From: Solea solea
Taxonomy: Eukaryota; Chordata; Actinopteri; Pleuronectiformes; Soleidae
DNA: 64,000 bases
Direction of reading: 5' to 3'
NCBI RefSeq assembly: GCF_958295425.1
Contig: NC_081136.1
Location: 31,978,843 to 32,042,842 of the forward strand
Numbering within the stretch: position 1 is the stretch's first letter; every line of letters starts with the position of its first letter. The translations under genes and the position numbers were made by a program. A model generated the notes under the pieces. It searched no databases and was not told the DNA's origin. It worked only from the letters and a program-made list of their open reading frames with translations. This document shows, piece by piece, positions 1 through 16,714 of this stretch.

Positions 1-108
1 AAAATCCACTGCAATCCACTACACCAATCCACAAGTAAGCCATAAATTCTGTTTGGTTTGAAGCTAAATGACCTTTGCAGTTGAGTAAAACTTTAATCGT
101 TATAGTAC

Positions 109-2063
109 CTGGGTAAGTACGCTCCGATAGGTATTGCCGCGAGGTCGAATGGTCCAAAACGGTGTCCTATCTCCTGGAAGCTGGAGCAGTAGCCAGTATC
201 ACCACCGAAGAAGAATCGATGGTCTGGCCCCAAAACTGTCCAGCTGCCCCATAAAGACTTGAGAGAAAGGAAAGAGGAGGGAGACATGTTTTTATAAACT
301 GAAGCTGAATCTGCTTCAAAGATTGGCTACATTTTGAGCTACAGTCCAATCAATGTTTACCTTGTTGTCATCCAGAGCTGTGCGCTTGCTCCAGTGCTGA
401 GATGGAGTACAGACAAACGTGACCTCGTCGTGACCCGGGACGCAGTTCTCCTCCCACCAGTCCAGCTCCATCACATTCTCACAGCCCATTTTCATCAGCC
501 AGTCCAACAAACCCAGGGGCACGAACCTACCAAACACACATCAGTGTCATTGCATGTTTATGGGACAATTAAAAAACAGAAAACAGATCAAAACAGAAAC
601 AGCCCACTGAACAGGCTCACGTACCAGCGTAGCTCCCCTCCGAAACGTGCATTGAGGCTTGCCACAGATCCAGCGTCCAGGTGGTCATAATGAGAATGAC
701 TGATGACAACGGCGTCGATCCTGGGCAGCTGTGGATAGGAGAAAATGGATGCCAAAGTGTAAGTAAGTAGGTTGTTGTTTTAATAAAAGGCAATTCCTGC
801 AAGAACAAGACAAAAACAAAAATGGCTAAACCTGTTCTACAGTGCAGGGAGGCCCTCTGAACCTTTTGGGTCCCATGAACTGGACAGGTGAGGCCCTCTG
901 GCTGAAGATGGGGTCTGTCAGAATATTCAATCCATCCATCTCAACCAGGACTGTGGAGTGACCAAGCCAGGTGACTCTCAGACCTGGATTAGAGTCACAC
1001 AGGTCTCGCTTTTGGACAAAGAATGGTTCCATCACTGGGAGCTCAGAGTCCAGGACCTAAAAGGAATTGTTATATTTTAGCGTCTGTAAAAACTGCTGAA
1101 TGAAAATGCATTCATGTGCAGTTAAGGGGTTAAACAGTTTTCTACTGTTGGGTAAAAGCTTCTCCTTAAAGCCTGTTAAGCCTCGACTGAGCTCAGCAGT
1201 TTCCACACATTGCTTTACTGTGTGGCTAATGAACCCTGACAAAACAAGTTCAATATTTCTACATACAGAATTAGGAAATTTGCTTTTAATATGAATAAAA
1301 TATTACATGGGATTTAAAAAAATGTCTTGCATGACCTGATCTATAAATCTATATATCTATATATATTACATTGGGATAATCATTGTAAAACTACAGGAAA
1401 GTCTGTCGTGACTAATAATATTTGTGACGTTATAAAAAAAAAAAAAAGGCCACAGAGAAGTGAAACTGTACATTTTTCGTCTGATTACCTACTTCTTTAT
1501 TTGTTGGCACATTGCTGTGATTTTTATCCCACAAAAAGAACTTGAGCATCCTTGCGGGGGAGGGAAAGCACCATGTGGGCCAGGGATTGATCCAGTTGCC
1601 ATATTTGTCTTGACGGGACTTGGTCACTTCTTCCTGCAATCAAAAGGTTTTTTTGAGCATTATAGAGTCCCATTTGGAAATTAGAAATTCAAATGACAGT
1701 GTAAAAACATAAATACATATATAGTAGAGGTTTGAGGTATATTAAGGTGAAGGTGGAAAAACAGGAACAGAAGTTTTACCTCCAGCCGATAATCCAGGCG
1801 GAAGCTCTTGCGGGAGGAGCTGTTCTTCCTTGAGGTCCGACGATCCGGCTCTCCGCCCTCAGCTCCTCTTAGCACTTCAACATCCTGAAGTAGAAGCACA
1901 AACACACAGAAGCAGGGATACAGTGGTCAACCTGCAGTCCCTGATGGGAGGAATCTATAACAACAAGACAAGAAAAATGTCCTTTAATGTCATTTATTAT
2001 TACCTCCACCAGGCCTGTTCTCTCCTCCAGCGCTGCTCTGCCTGAAGAGGATGGCTTCTCCAT
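109..2063 (-). CDS. napepld: N-acyl-phosphatidylethanolamine-hydrolysing phospholipase D, partial (3' end off the left edge)
   Basis: This enzyme of the metallo-beta-lactamase fold releases N-acylethanolamines such as anandamide from membrane N-acyl-phosphatidylethanolamine. Seven coding exons join in frame on the minus strand: 2004-2063, 1780-1884, 1493-1633, 832-1056, 625-728, 361-526 and 109-257, all with GT-AG borders. They give about 317 residues of a protein that is normally near 390, so the last ~75 residues lie beyond base 1. Visible family marks are [13 protein letters not shown], the zinc-binding SHSHYDHLD around 678-705, the block PLGLLDW...[13 protein letters not shown], and GDTGYC followed by [15 protein letters not shown]. 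The start at 2063 is the first in-frame ATG of the first coding exon; that exon begins at 2079 after an acceptor, so a noncoding first exon lies upstream. The N-terminal ~60 residues are the least conserved part. The family call is secure. Confidence 0.95.
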
Positions 2064-2079
2064 GGGCACACCACCACAC

Positions 2080-4484
2080 CTATTAACACACAACAACACA
2101 ATGTGACTTCTAATTCATATTCTACTCTTTTAACGGTGAGTCCAGTCAGACTTCGAGACTTTTTACACAGCTGGACCTGTAGCTGCTCTTCTAAAGCAGA
2201 AAAAGGGCAAAACAGAAGCTGCTGAGGACGGCCCAGTCACCAGCTGACTCCTCCTACTCTCAATGATTCTATGGCCGCAACGACGACAGAGCACATCCGA
2301 TAACTGTCACTTTAGCCAGTTTGCATATGAAACGCAAAGACTCTAACAAAGGAGTTATTTTACTGTATTCAAATCAAGCTACTATCATAGGTGAGGGATA
2401 TTTTAGGGTTTTCCTTCCACACACACAATCACCAGACCTTTTATGTTTTGTGCTTTCATCTATTCTATACAGTCCTTTTCTTAATCATTGTATTATTTTA
2501 TTGTGGATTTATATTATTGTAGTGCTCTTTCTACGTTAAATGTGTGCTTCAGGAAAAGTAATAGCTGATGGCGATCATCATGAACTAAATAAAATAAACT
2601 GACAGCCCATGCCTGAGTGGAAGTGGAGTGGAATTGGGCTTGGGACTGGGATTTTTAATAAATATCTAATCTAAAAAGTATTCTCATTTTCATCTGAATA
2701 ACATATTTAAAATAATTACTGTGTGATACATGTGCCATCTTTGGCAAAAACAAAAGAGAACAGAAATTGTACAGTTTTTACTCTTGTAGAACACAAATAA
2801 GGAAGTTACTCATTGTGAATGCAGGAAATAAAATATGAATTCTTCCAAAAAAGGCCACAGGCTGAATAAATGACACTTTAATTCAACATGAGTCCTGACC
2901 TGAACTGTGTAATAAAAGGGATTTTCCCCTCCTGCAGAAAAGGTTAGAGTAACTCTGACATCTTAATTTCAGGGAGTTGGTGATGAATCAACATTTACTT
3001 AACTCACAACCTGATGTTATCGCCTAATCACCACATTTCCTGATCCTGCCATTATCCACATGAATCACAGTGCAGTCAGTCAGTCAGAACACACCCTGAC
3101 TCATGGACGACTCTGCCTACACCGTTGGAAAAACAACTTTCACCGCTGTCCAGTATTGATCGAGGGGAAGATAATAATGGACTCTTCCTACTGAAGAGAA
3201 GATGCATTCCCTGAAATTAACAACCTGATGTACACACACCCACAGTGCATCAGTACAGTAATGCAACATAATAATGATGCACTCAGCCTCATGAATGGAC
3301 TTAAACTGCAAAGTACATACAAACACAGGGACGACAATGAATCTCTGTGGACAACAACCACAACAAAGGTCTATTTGTCAAAATAAGCTCATTTACTAAC
3401 TTTGGACCAAACAACTAATCAAACAAACCGAGAAAATAACATAAAACAATTGTGAGAATAGCAGCTGTGTGTAGCCCCGAGTGTGAAGTCACATTAGTCA
3501 CACAGATGATCACATTTTCTCCACCTCAAATTCTCCTCACGAAGAGCGAGCAAACGACTTAATGACACTACTGATGTTATCACGAAAGCATCACAAGTCT
3601 GTGCACGATCTGGTCCCAGCGACACCGTCAGTCAACGTAAACACATCGAATAGCAACTCGACAACTTCCCCTTTAAAACATGGGATCAGAAATCAGCACA
3701 CAGGAAAGGATAAACAGGCTATAAACACATTTTACTACTCTACTGTACATTCTTTAGGCACAACACCATATTGCTCTATCACTATACTATACAGCACTAC
3801 TGTAATATACATTTATAACTGCTCTATATTGCACATGCTGCAATAAACACAATTACAACAAACTGATTAATCTGTTTATTATTTTCTCAATTAATCGAAT
3901 AGCCATGCAATACAAGTGTCTTTGGGAATTGTTGTGCTAAAATAATACAGATTAAATTGTTGAGGGGGACACTATTAGTGACATTTCACAGAGTAATTCC
4001 TTATTCTACTTTGAAACGCGTCTTTCAGCGTTGAGCATGTTCAAATGTTTTACATCTTTATTGTGTAAAATAAATAAGCGTCAAAAGAGCAATAGCTGTA
4101 GGGGGCGCTAACATAGAAGTCAAGGAGGTAGCTGCTTTTCCAGCCTACTGTTATAGTCATTAGTCAGACCAGCAGATCCAATAATTCATTTTAAAGCCAA
4201 TATCTGCAGACACCGATATCGTGACGATAATATCGTGCATCCCAAGGACAAACTGGATTGGAAAATAAGAGTTGGAATTGAACGATATTTGGCTCAATTA
4301 GAAACTGGGGAACTGTTAAACTGAACATCTAAAAATCAAAGAAATAACTACATGAAAAAACAATATCAGACTGAAAGTGAAAACACCATCTCTCACACAC
4401 ACACACACACACACATACATACACACACGTGGGTACATTCTCCACATCTCCTGCGTGTAACTTTAATTGTGCAGCTCCACTCAC
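2080..4484 (-). other. 5'-UTR intron of napepld, no coding sequence
   Basis: This is the stretch between the first coding exon of napepld (acceptor at 2080-2081) and a strong minus-strand donor at 4483-4484. I see no credible coding exon. It holds a truncated MITE copy near 2675-2790, a (CA)n run at 4392-4414, and a short region around 4190-4245 that resembles the end of another degenerate MITE. Intron status is inferred from the paired splice sites. Confidence 0.5.
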
Positions 4485-4830
4485 CTGAAAAGTGAATGCA
4501 ACAGAAAAATCCACCAGTTGTTTCCTCAACAAAGAGACATGTTTGCAGCAACTGCGTACGCCGCACACACAGCCGTCTCAGTGGGAAACATAAGCAGCAG
4601 CAGCGGCAGCAGCGGCAGATTTACCCACTCTGAAACACGTCCACTTCACTCACACATCACTGTCTAACGTGTGTTTGACAGGGAAACCGCGACAGGAACA
4701 TAGAACGCCGCAGTGAAAGGCAGGAAGTCTGTGGAAAAGACGTCAGTCACGCAGCAGCAGCAGGACGACGACGAGGATCATGAGCAGCTCTGTCTGTGAC
4801 GTCGGTGTAAAAGCTCTGACCACGTGACCG
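4485..4830 (-). promoter_or_regulatory. Probable noncoding first exon and promoter of napepld
   Basis: A CAG/GTGAGT donor on the minus strand puts a noncoding exon end at 4485. The sequence above it, 4550-4830, is the only GC-richer stretch nearby. It contains two ACGTC/GACGT cores (about 4740 and 4800) that resemble CRE half sites, and a CACGTG E-box around 4821. The transcription start is inferred; no transcript evidence is available. Confidence 0.4.
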
Positions 4831-5725
4831 CAGCACAAACTTAGCACGACTTTATAAATAACTACATGACTGAAATAGACACGCAGAGATAAATGGTGTT
4901 TACTGTGGTGAAATAATATACATAAAAAAAACAGCCTATTACTGATTATTGGAACTAGTAGTGTTAGTTATGTTATTACAATGTGTGCACAAGGCGTGTG
5001 TTATATGTAAATATTAGTTTTCACGGCTCTGTTTTGCACCATAACTGACAGCTGTTCACTACTGCGGGCAAACTATCCGACACTCGTTTCTCCGTGGTCA
5101 AACTATCGGATGCTGAATTTTAACGCCCTCACAAATTTTACGGTAAAAAAAAAAAAAAGTCTGTTAACCGATGACTCAAGCTGATTTGTAAGGACATTAA
5201 CATCCGGTTTTCAAAGTAAAACACTAAGAGTACCGTGTCTGTGTGTAAATAATGAAATTCTTCAAAGCTATGTTTCACAGACCTAATACACTAATGTAGA
5301 AATAAACAAAAATGTGTTAACTTGCATTAACAATACATACATTTTTATTGACCAATTAATCGTCCTGCCTTACGTTTTATATCCCTACCTGAGGCCCATC
5401 TGTAAAACCGTCAACGCCCGCAAGGGGGCAGTAGTCCACACTTTGGAATCATTGTTTTAATCAATCATTAAAACGATTAAATATCCAAGTTATACTATTT
5501 TAAAGAAAATTCATAATGTATTGCTGACAGCGAAAGTAATTTTAATCAGTCATTGTTCACGTGTATATTAACTCCAACTAAGAAAACTAATCGTTTCTAC
5601 TTTCAGAAGATGGCAAAAACTTTTTAAAGTAACCGATAAAAAAAAAGAATGAGTGTAACAAACAACTTTTTTTTTAATATATCGAATTAACCGTTAAAGT
5701 ATAAAAGCTGACAATGATGACTCAC

Positions 5726-6010
5726 CTTGAGTAGCGCCTCCTGCTGCTGATGAAAAACACCTGGAGGAGGGATTCACTCACTCTCTCCGAGTGCTTACGA
5801 CACATAAAAACACCCGTGCGCAACAAACACGTGGACTTAAAAAGTACATTTTCCATTCCAACTCTTTGACCATATTTGCTTGGTTAAGTTTTAAAATACA
5901 AACAAATCCAGAGGCAGAACACGTTACATGAGCGGGAAGGAACTTGTTGGTGCTGCGTTTAATTCCGTTTCCCTTTCGAGCTGTTTTCTCAGTTGTGTCT
6001 TGCACCTGCA
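5726..6010 (-). other. Possible alternative noncoding first exon of napepld
   Basis: A second consensus donor (CAAG/GTGAGT) on the minus strand ends an exon-like block at 5726. The block lies between the yeats4 3' end and the putative napepld promoter, so it could be an alternative first exon of napepld. It carries no conserved reading frame. Confidence 0.3.
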
Positions 6011-6634
6011 GCGCCCCCACTCGGTGGTTATGGTTATGACACGGTTGGGACTACCTTCACAGACCTCTTGGAAATCTGTAACTTCCCTTCACTGAAGTCT
6101 TACTTTGAAAGTTTAATAATTATAGAATGTTTTTAATTCACTTTTTTTCCTTCGCTCAGTAATCTCATTAATCCCTGTAGCACATCATCAAAATGACAGT
6201 TGTCAAACATTTATATCTATTACATAATTGGTGTCCTTTTTAGATATTTTACTATAGGATAATGCAGCCCTATTTTTATGGGGGTTTTGAATTAGAAAAG
6301 GTCCGTTTTCATTTCAGCTTTTGTCCAATACAACCAAAACACTATTTACAATGTGGGTAAATCTTCCATTTAGGGTTTTTTTGCCCACTGTAGAGGTGGC
6401 AAATAGTAATAAAAACCATAAAACCATCTGCTTTGACTGATAGCAGACTGTGAAAAACATAGCAGAAAATTCCTCAAGCAAAGATATTGCAAACATGTTT
6501 ACTTTACATAGAAAATGATATCAAAACAAACAAACAAAAAATCAACAACCTTTCAGTACAAAACATTTCTTTTTTTAAAATCATGGATGAGGTCAGACGC
6601 CGTGCTGAATCATCACATTCATGTGCGAGACGTG

Positions 6635-8855
<2,221 letters not shown>

Positions 8856-8859
8856 ATTC

Positions 8860-9080
8860 CAGAAAAGCAGAGGTGAAGTGGATCCCTGGTGCGCTCTATA
8901 ATATTCTTTTTTACCCAAAGCGCATATTTATGTATAATAAACCTGACATTTAAGTGTAAAAACTGTGCTACACGCGGGAGCCATCGCTATTCAAAATATA
9001 AGCCCAAACAAGCGCCGGAAGCGGCGAGTGCAACGTACTTAGTTGTCCGACAACATTGAGACAGCGAAACAAAGGTTCCA
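8860..9080 (-). promoter_or_regulatory. yeats4 promoter and 5' UTR region
   Basis: This is the sequence immediately upstream of the yeats4 start. A GC-richer patch at about 8990-9050 includes a CCGGAAGCGG stretch, a good match to an ETS/GABPA site of the kind common in housekeeping promoters. There is no obvious TATA box. The exact start site is not visible. Confidence 0.45.
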
Positions 9081-12000
9081 GGCCATGGAGGAAATAACGC
9101 TGGACCAAATCCCATCATCTAATTAATCATCTTATTGTTTTCACTTACTTGTTGTCAGACGTTATTTACTTTAAAGTTTGGCCTAGTTAGAAAATGAGAC
9201 ATGAATAAGTAAACCATACATTTGGATGTTGTTTTAGGGTATTTAAAGAAAACAGCAAGCAGTTTATTAGACTAATTTGCACACTTCAAATGGTACAGTA
9301 AACTATATTTAGGAAGATGCGAGTTGAGAGCTTTCTTAATACCCAAAGCAGTGATTAAAGCACAGCACAGTTCAAATATGTTTAAATAACTAGTGTTGGT
9401 ACCAATTTAATCACTCTGTATTCGATGCCTTGCGTGGAAAAGAAAACGCCACAAAATCTCTATCATTTTAGAGGCTTTTATTTTCGTATGAAATCATTCA
9501 ATTTGTTTGTTTGGTCTTTTCTGGACAGGAAAGTGATTCTCAGAAAACGTCTTCAGAATGCTCACCAGAATGAACATTAAAGCACAAACCATGATGAAGC
9601 TACAGTTAGTGTATATTTATCAGACACAAACATGACTGTAATTAATAGTCTTCAAATCATGTGGCCCTGATGAACAATCACTCTTATTATTGAATGTTAA
9701 TAAAAGTTAATATTCATGATTTGAATTGAATGTTTCTAAAAAAAATCAGTTTCCAACACTTACCAGTTTTAACAAATCACTTAAATCAAAACAACATACT
9801 TTCCAACATCTTGTGTTAGTCATAGTGCCAGTCTGACTGTTTCTTCTTTTCTGCGGAACATGACGACCTGAAAACACTTACCTTTGAAACTGTGGAGAGA
9901 AATCACTACAAGGCAACTACAGTGACACCAAACAAGTCCACAAATGAAGCCACACACACAGACACACTTATACAGGCTGATGAGACAAATGCTGAAAGTG
10001 AAATTTAGTTTGCTTATGCCAGTTTAAGTATAAACAAATTAAATTAAAGCATCAGCTGTATACACCCAAAGATAATCAGTCAACCAAAACAATTAAAAGC
10101 AGAGATGTGTGCGGCTGTATTAAGTTTTAAGAAATTGTTCAAGAGAATTGACATGGTGACATTTCCCTTGTTTGTTTGCATAGATGGGTGCGTCTACGAG
10201 ATTTAAACAAAAATACATCTCAGACAAATGAGTGTTTTAAGGTGGACTCAGACAAACTGTTTCCATTACAATGACCAAAAAGTCCATTCAATAGCAACAG
10301 AGAGATTATTTTTGGGGATGGTCATGGAGCTTTGAACAAACATTATGGACAAAAATAATCTTAAATAAAGAAGAAAAAAGAAAAAGAATAAATGGATTAT
10401 TCACTTAAAATACTGAGGTATCGATTTTTTTTTTTTACGGTGAACATAATATCAGCCTACGGTGATATTCCTTTGTTTTGAAGTACAATGGAAACAAACA
10501 GCAATATGTCACCTCATTAAACACTCATTTACTCAAATTTTAAACCCTATAAAACCAATATATTCTATTTTACAAACCTTGAATCACAATGTTTACAATA
10601 ATCAAAACTTTAGGCACGAATACAAGTCTGGTGTAGTGCACCATTTTGAAATGCCTTACCTAACACACTGTATTTGAATAACCAGCTGTGCCATACCATT
10701 TGTCAGGGTTTAAGAAAAGTACAAACAAAAACAAGTCGATCGCATAAACTTAAAAAAAATAATAATAAAAAAAAAAAGATTTGACTGCACGTTTCCACCG
10801 ATGGAACAGATATTCTGAGATTGAGTCCCAATTCCAGTTAAGCTGTGACTTCAATAGTTGCACCAACAAACATTGATAAGTCGTACAAATTCATGGGATT
10901 TTACATTCACAAAACTGACAATTTGGTATGGAAATGGTCCTGCGATGACCGTTCAGTGAGGTTACACATGACTTAAACATCAGAAACCACGGTGAACATT
11001 GTTTTTTTTGGGGGCGGGTAAAGCTTTAACAGTGTGTTTTCCAAAGCTGTCAGAAAATGTGCACGTACAAGTTGACCTCAACTTGTTCAAGGTTTCCACT
11101 AAAATATTTCCCATCCAGTCAGAGAACAATGGGCATTCTCAAAATTTCTTTTACCATATAAAACACGTGTTTACGAAGAAAAACAAAAGGGTTAAAGAAC
11201 CCAATAACACGTATAAGCTAAGACAAGTTTCAATATGAAAACCAGTTTGCATTCCAAAGTTTACATTTAACATAAATGAGCTAAATATATAGAGGAATTC
11301 ACCAAATGCAGAGTGTACCTCAGTAAACATTTTTTATTACAACACCATCTAGTTTTTAATCAAAAGCAGAGACATTTACAAACATACTAACCATGGAAAG
11401 AATAAATGAGAATGAGAGAAGGGTGGGAGAAAACATCAAACATGTACCCTATAAAAACTTATCTTTAAACCGAATGTACACAGTACAGCGAGCCAAGGAA
11501 AATTAAAAAAAAAACAAAACAAAAAAAAAAAAACTAGGATGTAATGTTTGCGTTTTCTATTTGGGAGTCGTGCGGGGCATTTTATTATTTATTTGCAAAA
11601 AAGCATCACACATACTCATCTTCATGTCAAATAAAACATCGTAAAAACAAAAGGGCCATTTGGAAAGTTTTTTTTTTCTTTCATCTTTAGTTACCATGAG
11701 TATAGGTGTTTGGATAACATAGCCTTACACAAGTCTGGGTCCTCCATCCACTGCTCTTAGTCAGGCAGACAAGATGAAGAGACAAAGAAGGATGGGTGGA
11801 CAAGGAGAGGAGAAGAGAGATGAAGGGGTGGAGGAAGAGGTGGTGGTTGTAAATCCTGTCCGGACATGCAAGGTGGAGAGGAGGCGGTGGTGGTGGTGGT
11901 GCACTGAAAGCGTTTCCTCCTTTTCCTTCCATCCATCCTTGATCCACGTGAGCTGAAAGGTGTCAAAACGAAGGGTGGAGTTTGGTTTCGAGGCAGCCCA

Positions 12001-15000
12001 ACAGTGAACACTCCCCATCCCCACCAGTAAACCTCTACACTACACATACATATACAGTGCACACCAGGGCTGGGTTCAATTCACCATCATAACTTGGGAG
12101 TCAGGATATTGGAATTCATCCAAGTCCACTTAAAAAGGGGGCGTCTGGGGGATCAGATTTTTTTTTTCTAGTTTACAGACCGAAAAAGGTTTCCGGATTT
12201 TTTATTTAAAGAAAATTGTACAAACACATTTGTTACTCTTGTAATTCTCAGCTGATCATGTATTGCCCCCAACCCTTGCACAGACAGAAACATGTCATGC
12301 AAACTCCAACAGGAAATATCAGATGTAAAAATCTATCAGCATGGACACAGAAAACATTAAACACAACTCATCGGCTACTGAAATGTAGCTTCAGAACCGT
12401 TCATTCACAATATACATGTAGACAGTCAATGGAAACGTATATAAGGCTATTCTCTTGGGACATACAAGAGTGAATTCAAAACTTACATTACATGCTGTAA
12501 CACCATTTTCCTTGCTTTGGGATTATGAAATGTGCTGGTTTTATCATTAATTAAAGCAATAATTGTATAAATGTCCAAAAATGGTTCAGAAAGCTATGCT
12601 AGCGTCTCAAATTGGTTGACAACTTATCAATAATAGATAAAATGTCATAACCTCTAATATTCGCTAAGTGTTGTGAGTACCAGCCTGAGTCAAACACTAT
12701 GATTTTAACAAAAGTGCATGCAGCAATCATTGGCCCCCTTTACAACGGGCATTAAAATGCGTTGTCTGTGATCAGATTGCAACCGGATAGCGCCTGACCA
12801 AGTACAGGTGTAAATACAACCGAGGACGGATTGTTCTCCGACCTGTGAAGCCACTTTGGTGGCCGGGGACGCACTGTGACCGAATTGAACAGAAGTGTAA
12901 ATGCGATACGTCTCCACTCCACCCACAACAACTACGTGAGCGGAGGTACCAGGTGTAAATGCATGTGGTAAAGTGCTATCTGATCATTATCTGATCACAG
13001 AAAACACATTCTAATGCCAGGTGTAATGGGGGCCATTGGGCCTTAAGGTAACCAAGTAAAACAGATCAAAACACAAAGCTACACGTAGCACGCATCAGAC
13101 TCAGTCACACAATACTTTGCCACAACCTAGTGATGTGGTAGCCAAAAGTGGTCTTGTTTAAATGCCAATATAAAGTAAAAGCAGCAATGATAAAGTCTAT
13201 TATGAAAGACAGCGGACTAAAAAGACAATCCCTTAATCATAATTAGAGCAGACAGCTGCAAATTACTTCAATACTATCAACAATTCACCACTGACCTGAT
13301 GACATTACGGTTTAAGTTGTAATCATTTTGAATCAAGAATATTGGGGCCCTAATAATACATTTTATTTTGTAGCGTACAGACGCTAAAGAACTGGTATCG
13401 TCACTTCCTCCCCATAGGAATCAGATCAAATCAGTACATATGATTTTACATGATTCAAAGATGCAAATGAATATTGGGACTTTTTGTGGTGTTTTTCTAC
13501 ATGGTGCATGTTTACAGACAAAAAACTGTTCATCCCACAATCAAAGTTTTCACACAGTCATAAAAGCTACATGGTACTTCTCGTCACGTAGGAGACGAGA
13601 ACATAAGTTACAAGGGGAATTGGAGCTGATCTTTCTAAATATGCCTTGTGATAAATCTGTTTATTACAAAATTGCAGTCAAACCAGGGCCAAGCAATTCA
13701 AACAGCCTGACATTTGATACTTACCATTTAAAAATAGTCACAGGTGCACAAGGACAGTGTAGAGGTATCACCTTTGCCTCTATTGTGTACTATCAACTCC
13801 TGAGAAAAGCTTACAGACCTGATAAGTTTGGAAAAGTATGTTTAGCAATTCTGCTTCCTTTGACAAAAAGCACATTATAATTGTCTTATTCTACACTTCA
13901 ATTTAAGGACATCTTTCAATGTCAGATTTAGTAAATATACATAATCTCCAGACTCATTGGCAAAAATGATTACTGCTAATTTTAAACAAACTGTTTGGCC
14001 CTGGTTGGACATCAACAAATGATCTGTTTTCTTATTTCAATAGAGCCATGATCCTGTTATTTCAGCCTAGTGGAAGCACTGTGTTCCACCACAACATGAA
14101 CAGATTAAACAGTATCAAAACATATAACTGGACACAACAATGCCATTCTACAATCAGGAATAAAAGCAGTAACTCTCCTGATTTACATACTGTGTGATGT
14201 CAGACTGAACGCAAAGGCAGATTTCGGACATAATCATTCGGACAATGAACAAATTTGGCTTTTATATCATGTTACATACTGAATATTGCCCACTTCCTTT
14301 AGATCTCAACTTATTGATATACAGTTTGGCATCTTTACATTACCAAATGTTATTTGGACTTGAACCCACTGGGGATCTCTTATAAATCAATGAATCTAAG
14401 ATGCGTTTCTAAAGGAGAATGTAGAAGCTCTAATTTAACTGCTACTATTGGAACTGCAGAGGTCTATAAAATCTCAGCAGCGTTGAAAATGTGCAAATTA
14501 TGCAAGTGAATAAACATTCAAACAATATTAGAAAAACACTTTGTCAAGAGGTTCCCAGTGGGCACAAGTCACTTCTCATGAAACAAATCATCTTTGAGTT
14601 GAACAGAGGTGAGATTAACTGAGCTTGCATTGACAGCTAAAGGTTTACACAGCTCTACACAAGAACACATGACAGATTACTGAGACAGTCACGATGTCAC
14701 ATTGTTTTGGTACGAGTTCAGCCAACTTTCAATGTTCAGCAACTCCACAAGCAAAACCACCCCAGGTAATATTTCACAGGATTAGAGGAACTTAAAAAAC
14801 CCCACTCATTTGCAAATACTGTATCAAACATACAGAACATACATTCCGCTCCATGGGTGCAACTTAAGACATTTAAGTGCCAAGAATGAAGCTTATTTTA
14901 AGTCAAATTGAATGAAATATTATTTGGGGTGATGCACAACTATACAGAGATGCTGAAGGTCCCATACACCCTATTACACTGTGCTCTACAAGGACTGGTT

Positions 15001-16555
15001 TACGCAACGACATATCTAAACGCGTGGCAGAGCGACACAAAACATTTCAATGTCAGTATATCATCTGCTGTTCCAAAAATGTACAAAAGGTTATGTTTGT
15101 CAACCCACATGTGACACAATGGAAGAAAGCATCTTCCCACAAATTATACAAAATATTTGTGTAACCCTAAAACCGAGAATCCATGAAAACACTAGCACCA
15201 TTTGCCGAAAAGTATTAACCTCAAATAGTATGACAGCAGCGCACACGTTTTGTAAAAAGCTACAATTACAACTCATCTAAAAATCATCCAAAAAAGCCAT
15301 CCATTATCCTACGAGCCAAAATATGAAGGCAAAGTAGCACTACAGCCCAAATGTAAATCATCAACCTCAATAAAAGTCACATGAAAGAAAAATATCAAAA
15401 TACTACAACTCATTAGTAAAATACAAAGGAACATACAAACAATGATTTTGTTGTATTAAGATTAAGAATTGTTTGGATTTTTCATGTACTGCATATATTT
15501 GACAAGTTGACAGATCAAATGATGGTTCTTTTTAATTGAACTGTCTCATACAATGACATTATCAACAATGACCTGGATTAAGGTACAAAGGCTTGGACTT
15601 TGAAAGCAGTGATTTTACTATCTTAATTACCCAATATGTGCATTAACTGCATCAGAATTGGGACATCACACTGACAGCAATGTTGTTGGAACACGATATG
15701 AAACAGGCATGAATATGTTTTACTTCACCTCAATGTCTGAATTTGAGGGAAAATGGCTCAGAGGCAAGAAAAACTAAGCTACAAATAACTGCATTTTGCA
15801 CAAAATGCCAAGATATATTAGTCATGCAAATACGGCATCATTACATTGTCAAATTATTTTGTATCCCAAACAAAATCAATTCACTTGTCAACATAGCATT
15901 GATATATTTTCAGCATTTAATAAAAATGAATATCAAAATGTATACAACATTACTATAAACCAAACATTTACCATGTATAAATACAATCAGATGTACAGAC
16001 CATACAAATCGCTGTATCACTACAAGATATTGTGCAAAATGAATGGGAGAGAGTGACATCTGAAACTAGCCAACCAGGCACCACTATTCAAAAGGACACT
16101 GACAAACCTTCTCAGAGGTCACAATACATTTGAATTAGCTGTAAACGTACATAATAAAAAAGCCACAGCAATAAATCTGATATTTATCCCAGGAAATTAT
16201 TAAACTTTCGATCCACTGCTGGTAAAATGTACTGCTGGTAAAATCCAAATTCAGATTATCCCCACTTTTTCAAGCCAATCTTATGTTTTCATTTTTGCAG
16301 AGGTGAGTTTGCCAAATGTAGAATGCAAAATAGCATCAGGTTAGTGCTGCGTTATGGCTTCACTGAGATCTTATATACATGTATTTTGTCATTTATTTAG
16401 CAGAATACATTAAGTGGCTACTGAATTTAATTATTAACCAGCCTTTGAGACCTGTAGGCTAAAAAATAACAGGTCACTTTCAAGACACTGCCAGTGTTTT
16501 CTCCATTTTTTGGACAGTGGTTTGAAATAAAACTAACTGAAACCAAAGCACTTAC
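9081..16555 (-). other. Long AT-rich non-coding stretch, cpsf6 3' UTR plus intergenic
   Basis: About 7.5 kb between the yeats4 promoter and the cpsf6 stop codon. I find no exon with conserved coding character on either strand; the longest ORF (13440-13880, plus) has no recognisable domain. Mammalian CPSF6 has a long 3' UTR, so much of this is probably transcribed on the minus strand. Several minus-strand AATAAA motifs exist (for example near 9262, 9478, 11581 and 16392) and I cannot tell which are used. A purine-rich low-complexity patch lies at 11770-11900 and a MITE at 12731-13035. Confidence 0.4.
12731..13035. mobile_element. MITE with TGGCCCCC terminal inverted repeats
   Basis: The 305-bp element starts TGGCCCCCTTTACAACGGGC and its reverse complement starts TGGCCCCCATTACACCTGGC, so the ends form an imperfect ~24-bp inverted repeat. 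The interior has repeated GGTGTAAAT-like stretches. It encodes nothing. The superfamily is uncertain. Confidence 0.65.
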
Positions 16556-16714
16556 CTGATACCTACCCGAGTGATAAAAGCTTCTCTCATTGTAGGTTGA
16601 GGCCTTAAACAGTCTGGCTTGACCGAGGTCCAAGACAAATACGGTCATGATACAGACAAGAAGAGGGTTTATGACAAAGGAAAATGAAGTCTATACCAAC
16701 CTCTACGTCCTCGC

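Noticed and set aside
8856..8918. In-frame upstream ATG extending yeats4 by 21 residues
   Set aside because: The added residues do not resemble any YEATS4 N terminus; the family start at 8855 is preferred.
13440..13880. 146-aa plus-strand ORF
   Set aside because: AT-rich, no domain, lies in the probable cpsf6 3' UTR on the opposite strand.
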